DNA of 42,725 nt from Lachnospiraceae bacterium (lineage in GTDB: Bacteria; Bacillota; Clostridia; Lachnospirales; Lachnospiraceae), in NCBI GenBank assembly GCA_009774145.1, contig VSND01000035.1, positions 1 through 42,725 on the forward strand, written 5' to 3'. The position numbers were made by a program, and so were the translations under genes. This document shows, piece after piece, positions 17,165-24,524 of this stretch. The notes under the pieces are model-generated. The model saw nothing but the letters and a program-made list of their open reading frames with translations. It was not told the origin of the DNA and ran no database searches. The first letter of the stretch is position 1. Every line of letters starts with the position of its first letter.

Positions 17165-18053
17165 GATAAAATTTCTCCTCTGCGTCTCCTAAAATTGCCG
17201 TACCGATCCCCTTGTTGGAAAATACCTCCAGAAGGATACTGTGCATGATCCTTCCGTCCATAATATGGACTCTGGATACCCCTGCTTCGATGGCTTCAAT
17301 GCAGTTGCCGAGCTTCGGCAGCATCCCTCCGCCGATCGTTCCGCTCTCCAGAAGCTCCTTCGCCTCGCTGACCGTGATCTCCGAGATCAGCGAATCCTTG
17401 TCGTCAAAATCCCGGTACACGCCTTCGATGTCTGTTAAAAATGCCAGCTTTTCCGCCTTCACGGCTCTGGCAATGGCGCATGCCGCATCATCCGCATTGA
17501 TATTGTAGGTGTCAAAATTTTCGTCCAGTCCTACCGGGCATACGATAGGAAGAAAATCCTTCTCCAGAAGATCATACAGGATCTTCGGATTGACTTCCGT
17601 AATCTCGCCTACATAGCCGATGTCCTGTCCGTCCGCATACCGTTTTTCCACCCTCAGAAGGCCGCCGTCCTTGCCGCTGATCCCGACTGCTTTGACTCCC
17701 AGTTCCTGCACCATGGTCACAAGACCTTTGTTCACCCGGCCAAGCACCATCTCCGCAATCTCCATGGTTTCTTCATCTGTTACCCGCAGGCCATTCACAA
17801 AGCGGGGTTCCATACCAACCCTGCCAACCCATTTGCTGATCTCCTTACCGCCGCCGTGTACGATGATGGGCTTGAATCCTACCAGTTTCAGAAGCGTCAC
17901 ATCACGGATCACGCTTTTTTTCAGACTTTCATCCACCATGGCGCTGCCGCCGTACTTTACCACGATGATCTTCCGGTTAAATCTCTGGATATACGGCAGC
18001 GCCTCCACCAGGACGGCGGCTTTCTCCAGATATTTTTCTGTCTCTTCTCTCAT
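17157..18053 (-). CDS. argB: Acetylglutamate kinase
   Basis: Phosphorylates N-acetylglutamate, normally the feedback-controlled step. It has 298 residues from the ATG at 18053, which has GAGGAG 8 nt upstream; an in-frame ATG at 18068 lies within that ribosome-binding site. Motifs are IVVKYGGSAM (phosphate loop), PIIVHGGGKEIS, the substrate segment NADDAACAIARAV and GGGMLPKLGNC. The N-terminal helix (YLEKAAVLVEALPYIQRF) is the extension found in hexameric, arginine-inhibited kinases, so feedback inhibition is likely (inference). No promoter is evident between it and the rubrerythrin terminator. Confidence 0.96.
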   Translation of the reverse strand: MREETEKYLEKAAVLVEALPYIQRFNRKIIVVKYGGSAMVDESLKKSVIRDVTLLKLVGFKPIIVHGGGKEISKWVGRVGMEPRFVNGLRVTDEETMEIAEMVLGRVNKGLVTMVQELGVKAVGISGKDGGLLRVEKRYADGQDIGYVGEITEVNPKILYDLLEKDFLPIVCPVGLDENFDTYNINADDAACAIARAVKAEKLAFLTDIEGVYRDFDDKDSLISEITVSEAKELLESGTIGGGMLPKLGNCIEAIEAGVSRVHIMDGRIMHSILLEVFSNKGIGTAILGDAEEKFYHE

Positions 18054-18137
18054 AATATCACTCCTCATCCTCTGCTGCGCCCCGTTCCCTTGACCGGCAC
18101 GCCTCAGCCTTCGGACCCTTTCTCCCGATCCGTCTTC

Positions 18138-18180
18138 AAAAAGCTGCCCTGCCTTGACCTTCCAAAGCAGGGCTGCCTCT
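18138..18180 (-). terminator. Terminator after rubrerythrin
   Basis: On the minus strand GCCCTGC pairs with GCAGGGC across a short loop, followed by AGCTTTTTG. It would partly insulate argB from the rubrerythrin transcript, although leakage may feed argB. Confidence 0.65.
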
Positions 18181-18216
18181 TTTTCTGTTCTGCCGGATAC
18201 TGACCGTACAACAGAA

Positions 18217-18753
18217 TCAATAGTTCTCTGCGCTCACCTCAAAATAGCTCTGCGGATGATTGCAGGTCGGACATACCTCCGGCGCCGCGGTTCCTACCAC
18301 AATATGCCCGCAGTTGCGGCACTCCCATACCTTGACCTCGCTCTTTGTAAATACTTCTGCCGTCTCGATATTTTTCAGAAGCGCACGGTATCTCTCCTCA
18401 TGGTGTTTCTCAATGGCTCCCACCAGACGGAACTTCTTCGCCAGCTCCGGGAATCCTTCTTCTTCCGCAGTTTTGGCAAACCCCTCATACATATCGGTCC
18501 ACTCAAAATTCTCCCCCGCCGCTGCAGCAGCCAGATTCGCCTTCGTATCACCGATGCCGCTTAACTCTTTGCACCACATTTTTGCATGCTCTTTTTCATT
18601 GTCTGCTGTCTTTAAGAAGAGGGAGGCAATCTGCTCATATCCTTCCTTTTTTGCCACCGATGCAAAATAGGTATATTTGTTCCTTGCCTGTGACTCTCCG
18701 GCAAATGCCGCTTCAAGATTTTTCTCCGTCTGTGTTCCTGCGTACTTACTCAT
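18217..18753 (-). CDS. rbr: Rubrerythrin
   Basis: Cytoplasmic peroxide reductase of anaerobes. It has 178 residues from the ATG at 18753, which follows AAAAGGAGAG. The N-terminal four-helix diiron domain has Glu ligands in AFAGESQARNKY and TADNEKEHAKMW, and the second pair in KTAEEEGF and IEKHHEERY. The C-terminal rubredoxin-like domain has WECRNCGHIV and EVCPTCNHPQSYF, i.e. two CX2C knuckles. The frame stays open far upstream to 19356 but that part overlaps the MreB-like gene out of frame and is not coding. The gene has its own promoter and terminator inside the arginine cluster. Confidence 0.96.
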   Translation of the reverse strand: MSKYAGTQTEKNLEAAFAGESQARNKYTYFASVAKKEGYEQIASLFLKTADNEKEHAKMWCKELSGIGDTKANLAAAAAGENFEWTDMYEGFAKTAEEEGFPELAKKFRLVGAIEKHHEERYRALLKNIETAEVFTKSEVKVWECRNCGHIVVGTAAPEVCPTCNHPQSYFEVSAENY

Positions 18754-18825
18754 ACTTTTTTCTCTCCTTTTCTTCGCTTTCACATCTGTTTTGCCAAAAC
18801 CTGGCAGAACATGCCGCTGTTTTCC

Positions 18826-18854
18826 AGTATAACAGAGAATTCCCTGCAATTCAA
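18826..18854 (-). promoter_or_regulatory. Rubrerythrin promoter
   Basis: Minus-strand TTGAAT (18849-18854), 17-nt spacer, TATACT (18826-18831). Predicted start about 18819, giving a 65-nt leader. No PerR box was recognised. Confidence 0.55.
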
Positions 18855-18859
18855 TGAAA

Positions 18860-19453
18860 TCAGCATTTCTTCTGCAGCAGCGCCATAACCCGGTCCGCCG
18901 GGATTCCTTCCTGTTCGGCATACTGCAGGATGCCGTCCAGCGCCTCTGTAATATAACGTTCCGGTTCCTCTTTTGTGATGCCGACGGTGATCCTGCACTT
19001 TCGGTAAATGTCGGGAAAATGTTCTGCCTCTTCCATAAGAAACTGCTTAAGGGGGAATTCCTGAAGCACAACCTCCTTTGCGCCGGCCTGAAGAAGCGCA
19101 TCCTCCATGGCTTTCTTATCCACTGGCGTAATCCCCCGGGGCACACATACAGCAATGCCCGGCCTTCGCCAGGACCTCTTTCCCACAGCTTTTTGCAGCA
19201 GACAGGTAAACAGCTGTACTGCCACTGCATAGTCTTCGACCATTCCCTGACGAAGCGGAGATACCACCCGTATGCCCTGTTCTTCCATACCAAACATACG
19301 TTCTGCTTCTGTCCCGAAAGCAAGAATCTTTCCGCTTTCATGCTCATACGCCACAAGAGACTTTTCTCTCAGTACCGTGCCCATTCCCTGTATATGGATG
19401 ACAACATCCGCAGGTTCCCAGGCTGCCGTGTTCACCCAGACGGTAATGCTCAT
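18860..19453 (-). CDS. Truncated MreB-like (actin-fold) protein
   Basis: A 197-residue protein that follows the N-terminal half of MreB/Mbl. VVIHIQGMGTVLREKSLVAY, GKILAFGTEAERMFG, VVSPLRQGMVEDYAVA and IAVCVPRGITPVDKKAMEDA line up in order with the MreB strands, as does GAKEVVLQEFP. The phosphate-1 loop (normally DLGTANT) is replaced by VWVNTAAW, and the whole second half with phosphate-2 and the adenosine site is absent; MreB is about 340 residues. It ends in a short charged helix. ATP binding and polymerisation seem unlikely. The reading frame is clean with a GGGGAGG ribosome-binding site close to the ATG, so it looks like a stable small gene, not fresh decay. It lies between argJ and rubrerythrin. 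Confidence 0.72.
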   Translation of the reverse strand: MSITVWVNTAAWEPADVVIHIQGMGTVLREKSLVAYEHESGKILAFGTEAERMFGMEEQGIRVVSPLRQGMVEDYAVAVQLFTCLLQKAVGKRSWRRPGIAVCVPRGITPVDKKAMEDALLQAGAKEVVLQEFPLKQFLMEEAEHFPDIYRKCRITVGITKEEPERYITEALDGILQYAEQEGIPADRVMALLQKKC

Positions 19454-19527
19454 ATCCTCCCCGCCTTTCTTTCATCAGACATGGTCCATCCGCTTCTCCT
19501 TCCACCGCTTTCCTCCGGGGCCTTTGA

Positions 19528-20751
19528 TCAGCTACGATAATCCGCATTGATATTCACATATTCATGAGTCAGATCACAGCCCCAGGCAGTGGCGGATGCT
19601 TCTCCCATCTTGATATCCGCGGTGGCAGTCACATATTCTTCTGACAGTATCTTTGTCGCCATCTCCTCGCTGTATCCTGTGGACACTCCATTTTCAATAA
19701 TCTTCAGCTTTCCGGCCGCGCTCTCAAAATACAGATCTACCCTGTCCGGATCAAACGATGCTCCGGAATATCCCATGGCGCAGAGAATCCGTCCCCAGTT
19801 GGCGTCATGTCCGTAGATGGCCGCCTTGGTCAGGCTGGAGGTAATGACCGATTTACTGAGCGTTACCGCCTGCTCCTTACTTTCCGCTCCGATCACTTTT
19901 ACCTCGAAGAGACAGGTAGCGCCTTCTCCGTCGCCCGCAATTTTCTTTGCCAGCTCCGTATTGACGTAATTCAGCGCCTCTTTAAAAACGGCGTAGTCCT
20001 CATTCTCCCTGTCGATCACCGGATTTCCCGCCATGCCGTTGGCCAGCAGCAGCACCGTATCGTTGGTAGAGGTATCTCCGTCCACAGACACCATGTTGTA
20101 AGTATCCTTTATATCATCGCTCAATGCCTTCTGCAGCATTTCCTTTGTAATGGCTGCATCGGTTGTCACAAATCCAAGCATGGTGCACATATTGGGATGG
20201 ATCATGCCGGATCCTTTGCACATGCCTCCCACAGTCACCGTTCTTCCGCCGATTTCCACCTGAGCCGCCGCATATTTGGGTTTCGTATCCGTGGTCATAA
20301 TGGCTTTTGCCGCTTCCAGCCCGGCCTCCTCCGTATCCGCCTTTCCTTCCGCCAGAAGCGCAACCCCGTCCCGAATCCGGTCCATTGGAAGCTGCATTCC
20401 GATGACTCCTGTAGACGCCACCAATACGGAAGACGCCGGGATACGAAGCAGCCGCTCTGCAGCCTGTGCCGTCTGCTCACAGTAGCCATAGCCTTCCTCT
20501 CCCGTGCACGCATTGGCAATCCCGGAATTGATAATGACCGCATGCACATTTGCAGATTTTTTCACAATCTCCTGATCCCATCTGACCGGCGCCGCTTTCA
20601 CCACGTTGGTCGTAAATGTCCCCGCTGCCACGCATGGAACCTGACTGTAGATCAGCGCCATGTCTTTCCGGTCTTTATATTTGATCTGCGCCTCTGCTGC
20701 TGCCGCTTCAAATCCTTTTGCAGCCGTTACGCCGCCTGTAATGATCTTCAT
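19528..20751 (-). CDS. argJ: Bifunctional ornithine acetyltransferase / N-acetylglutamate synthase
   Basis: Moves the acetyl group from N-acetylornithine to glutamate (cyclic arginine pathway); some members also use acetyl-CoA. The 407 residues are full length. The self-cleavage region reads HPNMCTMLGFVTTDAAI, with the nucleophilic Thr after a Cys where well-studied members have Ala. Other motifs are ATGVIGMQLPMDR and the C-terminal THEYVNINADYRS. The ribosome-binding site GGAGG lies within the 3' end of the upstream hypothetical gene, which overlaps it by 44 nt. Confidence 0.96.
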   Translation of the reverse strand: MKIITGGVTAAKGFEAAAAEAQIKYKDRKDMALIYSQVPCVAAGTFTTNVVKAAPVRWDQEIVKKSANVHAVIINSGIANACTGEEGYGYCEQTAQAAERLLRIPASSVLVASTGVIGMQLPMDRIRDGVALLAEGKADTEEAGLEAAKAIMTTDTKPKYAAAQVEIGGRTVTVGGMCKGSGMIHPNMCTMLGFVTTDAAITKEMLQKALSDDIKDTYNMVSVDGDTSTNDTVLLLANGMAGNPVIDRENEDYAVFKEALNYVNTELAKKIAGDGEGATCLFEVKVIGAESKEQAVTLSKSVITSSLTKAAIYGHDANWGRILCAMGYSGASFDPDRVDLYFESAAGKLKIIENGVSTGYSEEMATKILSEEYVTATADIKMGEASATAWGCDLTHEYVNINADYRS

Positions 20752-21277
20752 CTTCCATCCTCCTGTTAAAAAATTCTGCTCTGCCTGTATTTTTACGGTT
20801 GTATTCTTTCAAATCTTCGCTCAACGGAAAAACTTCTTTGAATTTTTTTATGATGGCAGTTTTCTCACTCATCAGCAGCGTCAGGCTGCCATCCCATGAT
20901 ACCAGTTCAACAGATGCCAACGGATGTTGCATGGCAATATGTTCTTCCCAAAATCCCCTGTAACCATCTGCATAAGGCAAACCATATTTTAATATATCAA
21001 TTTTTGAAACATCCTTTTCAAAACCGGATAATACGCCCCAAATCCACTGAAAATCATCTTTTTTCACAATGTTGGTCAGCTCTTTTCCATCGATCCATGC
21101 ATAATTGCCATGTTTAGACTGGAAAATACGCATACGGTGTCCCGGTCTTTCAGGATATGCCTCACAGCCTGTTATAAGCCAGTTATAATCATTCTGAAAA
21201 TTGTCCATCAGACGAAACAGCTTTTTTAAATAGGTATATCCAGTCTCTCCCTTTTCAAGAATTGCTCCTGTTATCAT
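20708..21277 (-). CDS. Hypothetical protein
   Basis: Protein of 189 residues that I do not recognise; there is a faint resemblance to small uncharacterised Firmicutes families such as DUF2691 (a guess). It is soluble, aromatic-rich (YNWLITGCEAYPER, FQWIWGVLSGFEKD, GYRGFWEEHIAMQHP) and has a basic C-terminus. It is visibly AT-richer than the flanking arg genes, which hints at separate acquisition. The ribosome-binding site GAGAGGGAA precedes the ATG. The last 44 nt overlap argJ in another frame, so the real C-terminus could be a late read-through after a lost stop. Confidence 0.7.
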   Translation of the reverse strand: MITGAILEKGETGYTYLKKLFRLMDNFQNDYNWLITGCEAYPERPGHRMRIFQSKHGNYAWIDGKELTNIVKKDDFQWIWGVLSGFEKDVSKIDILKYGLPYADGYRGFWEEHIAMQHPLASVELVSWDGSLTLLMSEKTAIIKKFKEVFPLSEDLKEYNRKNTGRAEFFNRRMEDEDHYRRRNGCKRI

Positions 21278-21312
21278 TTCCCTCTCTCTGGTATCTGATT
21301 TATAAAACGCTT

Positions 21313-21768
21313 TTAATCCACATCCTCAATAAATGCCGTAATATTCGCTTCATTTAAGGAAAAATCATAATAGTTCAGATCCTGCCGCTTCGTCCACCCG
21401 ATCCTGTTCCAGAACGCATTTCCGATATCATTCTTCGTAAAGGCGATCAGGCTGACCTTATTGATTTCTTCTGCCTTCAGCGCTTCCATGCAGGCAATCA
21501 CCATGGCTTTGCCCACGCCCTGCCTCCGATAGCCCTTCCGCACACAGACATGATACAGACAGCCCCGCCTTCCGTCATGCCCGCAGAGAATCGCTCCGAT
21601 CAGCAGATCCCCTTCCCATGCCGTAATGCTGGTGGTCGGGTTCCGCTTCAGAAAGCGGCTGATCCCTTCTCTGGAATCATCCATGCTCCGGATCCCGAAC
21701 CCCCGAATCGTTCTCCACAGTCCGTACACTTTCTCATAATCCTCGATCGTCATAACACGAATGTTCAT
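21313..21768 (-). CDS. GNAT-family N-acetyltransferase
   Basis: Acetyl-CoA-dependent acetyltransferase of 151 residues. The pyrophosphate-binding motif A is VRKGYRRQGVGKAMV (RRQGVG), preceded by the strand GCLYHVCV. The N-terminal RVMTIEDYEKVYGLW is a typical GNAT start and resembles YpeA-type proteins. It lies between argC and the hypothetical gene, so an amino-acid-related substrate is possible. It is too short and lacks features of a classical ArgA, and argJ already provides acetylglutamate. Substrate unknown. Confidence 0.88.
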   Translation of the reverse strand: MNIRVMTIEDYEKVYGLWRTIRGFGIRSMDDSREGISRFLKRNPTTSITAWEGDLLIGAILCGHDGRRGCLYHVCVRKGYRRQGVGKAMVIACMEALKAEEINKVSLIAFTKNDIGNAFWNRIGWTKRQDLNYYDFSLNEANITAFIEDVD

Positions 21769-21889
21769 GATTGGTGTTCACTCCTCGTCTTTCACGTATT
21801 TTGCTGCAGTTTTTGTCCTTCTTTGGCTTTTCTTTCCGTGCAGGCCAAAAGGAATATCTGTCCCTTCCCGGCGTGACTGCCGCAGCATT

Positions 21890-22930
21890 CTACGGAAACA
21901 GCGGAGCCATCCGGAGTCCTTCTGCCTCGTCGACTCCAAACATCAGATTCATATTCTGCACCGCCTGTCCGGCCGCTCCCTTTACCAGATTATCCATGGC
22001 GCCCATCATGATGATGCGCTTCGTTCTTGGATCGATCTTAAAATTCACATCCACAAAGTTACTGCCCTCCACCCAGCGGGTCTGCGGGCATACATCCTCC
22101 GGCAGCACCCGGACAAAATATTCTTTCTCATAATAACGGTCATAAACCGCCTTTACTTCCTCATAAGAAATATCCTTTTTCAGCGAAGCATAGGCCGTCA
22201 CCAAGATACCTCTCTGCATGGGAACCAGATGCGGTGTAAAATTGATCAGCACCTGTTTTCCTGCCGCCAGCGAAAGCTGTTCCTCAATCTCCGGCGTGTG
22301 CCGGTGTCCCGTCACCCCATAGGCCTTTATGTTCTCATTGACCTCGCAGAACAGATTGTCCACCTTCGCTCCCCGGCCTGCGCCGGAAGTTCCGGATTTG
22401 GCGTCAATGATCAACGTATCCGGATCAATCAGTCCTTCCTTTACCAGCGGATAGACAGACAGAAAACTGCAGGTTGGATAGCAGCCCGGATTGGCAATGA
22501 GCCTCGCCTTCTTTATAGCCTCCCGGTTAAGTTCACACAGTCCGTAGACCGCTTCCTTCATATACTGCGGCGCCCTGTGTTCCATACCGTACCATTTCTC
22601 ATAGACGCTCACATCCCTGATCCGGAAATCTGCGCTCAGATCGATGATTTTTACCTTATGTAAGATTTCTTCCTTTACAAGAGAGGCGCACAGTCCCTGA
22701 GGCGTCGCTGTAAAGATCACATCCACCTGCTCCGCCATGGCTTCCATATTGTCATCCTGACAGATATCATCCACCAGCTGAAACATATTCTGATAAATAT
22801 CCGCATATTTCCGCTCCACGTAGCTTCTGGAGCCGTACCACACAATCTTTGCTTCCTTATGTCCCAAAAGCAGCCGCACCAGTTCTCCGCCTGCATATCC
22901 TGTCGCTCCGATAATTCCTGCTTTGATCAT
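21890..22930 (-). CDS. argC: N-acetyl-gamma-glutamyl-phosphate reductase
   Basis: NADPH-dependent reduction of acetylglutamyl phosphate to the semialdehyde. The 346 residues are full length. The Rossmann motif is IIGATGYAGGELVRLL; the catalytic cysteine is in NPGCYPTCSFLSVYPL; the later HRHTPEIEEQLS and FTPHLVPMQRGILVT segments are typical. GAGGTAG lies 6 nt before the ATG. It is the first gene of the minus-strand arginine cluster and is transcribed away from argG. Confidence 0.97.
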   Translation of the reverse strand: MIKAGIIGATGYAGGELVRLLLGHKEAKIVWYGSRSYVERKYADIYQNMFQLVDDICQDDNMEAMAEQVDVIFTATPQGLCASLVKEEILHKVKIIDLSADFRIRDVSVYEKWYGMEHRAPQYMKEAVYGLCELNREAIKKARLIANPGCYPTCSFLSVYPLVKEGLIDPDTLIIDAKSGTSGAGRGAKVDNLFCEVNENIKAYGVTGHRHTPEIEEQLSLAAGKQVLINFTPHLVPMQRGILVTAYASLKKDISYEEVKAVYDRYYEKEYFVRVLPEDVCPQTRWVEGSNFVDVNFKIDPRTKRIIMMGAMDNLVKGAAGQAVQNMNLMFGVDEAEGLRMAPLFP

Positions 22931-22971
22931 CTTTTTCTACCTCTTTTTCTTTCCAGACATAACTGTTTTTT

Positions 22972-23000
22972 ATCATATAACAAAACATGCACCCGTGCAA
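22972..23000 (-). promoter_or_regulatory. argC promoter
   Basis: Minus-strand TTGCAC (22995-23000), 17-nt spacer, TATGAT (22972-22977). The predicted start is about 22965, 35 nt before argC. It lies downstream (for argC) of the ARG-box-like sites. Confidence 0.5.
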
Positions 23001-23032
23001 GTGCTTTCTGTTTCTCTGCATCTTTTCATCAG

Positions 23033-23050
23033 ATTGCATAATTATACGTT
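23033..23050. promoter_or_regulatory. ARG-box-like site 1
   Basis: ATTGCATAATTATACGTT fits the ArgR box TNTGNATWWWWATNCANA at 10 of 13 fixed positions. A half-matching site with a perfect right half (ATGCAAG, 23064-23070) follows 2-3 bp later. Confidence 0.45.
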
Positions 23051-23073
23051 ATTTATTCATTTTATGCAAGTTA

Positions 23074-23112
23074 TTTTTATAAAAATACAATAAATATGTA
23101 TATTTTTTCACT
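23074..23112. promoter_or_regulatory. Tandem ARG-box-like operator overlapping the argG -35
   Basis: Two 18-bp sites, 23074-23091 (TTTTTATAAAAATACAAT) and 23095-23112 (TATGTATATTTTTTCACT), each fit the ArgR consensus at 11 of 13 fixed positions. They are spaced 3 bp apart (21 bp centre to centre), the usual arrangement for an ArgR hexamer. The second touches the first base of the argG -35 hexamer, so repression of argG, and perhaps of argC, by arginine-bound ArgR is likely (inference). Confidence 0.6.
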
Positions 23113-23140
23113 TGCATTATCTTAAAAGTTGTTGTATAGT
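23112..23140 (+). promoter_or_regulatory. argG promoter
   Basis: TTGCAT (23112-23117), 17-nt spacer, TATAGT (23135-23140); predicted start about 23147, 39 nt before the argG ATG. Confidence 0.6.
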
Positions 23141-23185
23141 AGAATGCAGTTGAAAACAGACACTATTTTTCAGAGGAGAATACGT

Positions 23186-24409
23186 ATGAAAGAGAAAGTA
23201 ATTCTGGCTTATTCCGGCGGACTGGATACCACCGCCATTATTCCATGGTTAAAGGAACATTTTGATTATGAAGTCATCTGCTGCTGCATCGACTGCGGAC
23301 AGGGCAATGAACTGGACGGACTGGAGGAGCGTTCCAGGCTGTCCGGCGCTGCAAAGCTTTATATTGAAGACATCGTTGATGAATTTGCAGAAGAATATAT
23401 CATGCCCTGCGTACAGGCCGGCGCTGTCTATGAGAACAAATACCTGCTGGGGACCTCCATGGCGCGTCCGGTTATTGCAAAAAGGCTGGTGGAGATTGCA
23501 AGAAAAGAAAATGCATCTGCGATCTGTCACGGCGCTACCGGCAAGGGCAACGATCAGATTCGTTTTGAGCTTGCCATCAAAGCGCTGGCTCCGGACCTGA
23601 AAATCATCGCTCCCTGGAGAATGACCGATGTATGGACCATGCAGTCCAGGGAAGATGAAATCGAATACTGTAAGCAGCACGGCATCGATCTTCCCTTCGA
23701 CCACAGCCACAGTTACAGCCGCGACCGGAACCTGTGGCACATCAGCCACGAGGGACTGGAGCTGGAGGATCCGGCAAACGAGCCCAACTACGATCACATG
23801 CTCGTTTTGGGTGTCACGCCGGAGAAAGCTCCCGACGAAGGCGAATATGTAACCATGACTTTTGAAAAAGGAATCCCGACTTCCGTCAACGGCGAGAAAA
23901 TGAAAGTCGCAGACATCATCCGTAAGCTGAACGAGCTGGGCGGCCGGCACGGCATCGGCATCGTGGATATCGTGGAAAACCGCGTAGTCGGTATGAAATC
24001 CCGCGGCGTTTACGAGACTCCCGGCGGAACCATCCTTATGGAAGCCCATGACCAGCTGGAAGAACTGGTTCTGGACCGCGCCACGATGGAAGCCAAGAAG
24101 GACATGGGCAACAAGATGGCTCAGATCGTCTATGAGGGAAAATGGTTCACGCCGCTCAGGGAAGCGGTTCAGGCATTCGTGACCAGCACCCAGGAATATG
24201 TGACCGGCGAAGTGAAATTCAAACTCTACAAGGGCAACATCATCAAAGCCGGAACCACGTCTCCCTACACCCTGTACAGCGAGTCTCTGGCTTCCTTCAC
24301 CACCGGCGACCTGTACGACCATCATGACGCCAGCGGATTTATCACACTGTTCGGACTGCCGCTGAAGGTTCGTGCCATGAGGATGGCAGAAGCGAAAAAG
24401 AACGCATAA
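23186..24409 (+). CDS. argG: Argininosuccinate synthase
   Basis: ATP-dependent condensation of citrulline and aspartate. It has 407 residues from the ATG at 23186, which has GAGGAG 7 nt upstream; the frame is open further upstream to 23129 but that part precedes the predicted transcript start. The N-terminal ATP-pyrophosphatase loop is LAYSGGLDTT; substrate motifs are CHGATGKGNDQIRFE and the SYSRDRNLWHISHEG region. The C-terminal oligomerisation helix ends in AMRMAEAKKNA. It is divergent from argC, sharing the ArgR-type operator region. Confidence 0.98.
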   Translation: MKEKVILAYSGGLDTTAIIPWLKEHFDYEVICCCIDCGQGNELDGLEERSRLSGAAKLYIEDIVDEFAEEYIMPCVQAGAVYENKYLLGTSMARPVIAKRLVEIARKENASAICHGATGKGNDQIRFELAIKALAPDLKIIAPWRMTDVWTMQSREDEIEYCKQHGIDLPFDHSHSYSRDRNLWHISHEGLELEDPANEPNYDHMLVLGVTPEKAPDEGEYVTMTFEKGIPTSVNGEKMKVADIIRKLNELGGRHGIGIVDIVENRVVGMKSRGVYETPGGTILMEAHDQLEELVLDRATMEAKKDMGNKMAQIVYEGKWFTPLREAVQAFVTSTQEYVTGEVKFKLYKGNIIKAGTTSPYTLYSESLASFTTGDLYDHHDASGFITLFGLPLKVRAMRMAEAKKNA

Positions 24410-24411
24410 AC

Positions 24412-24505
24412 AAGGTTCCTGTAAAATGTATCTCTGTCTGTGTATTCAGCTCTCTCATATCGTACGGAGCACACAGACAGGATCCTGTTTTACAGGAACC
24501 TTTTT
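24412..24505 (+). terminator. Long hairpin terminator after argG
   Basis: Outer arms AAGGTTCCTGTAAAA (24412-24426) and TTTTACAGGAACCTT (24488-24502) pair perfectly. An inner CTGTCTGTGT / ACACAGACAG stem adds to it, and TTTTT follows. It separates argG from the convergent kinase gene and may act in both directions. Confidence 0.85.
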
Positions 24506-24524
24506 GATCCTGATACCGCATTTC

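Noticed and set aside
18754..19356. N-terminal extension of the rubrerythrin frame to a 379-residue protein
   Set aside because: The extension lies out of frame over the MreB-like gene; rubrerythrin has its own start, ribosome-binding site and promoter.
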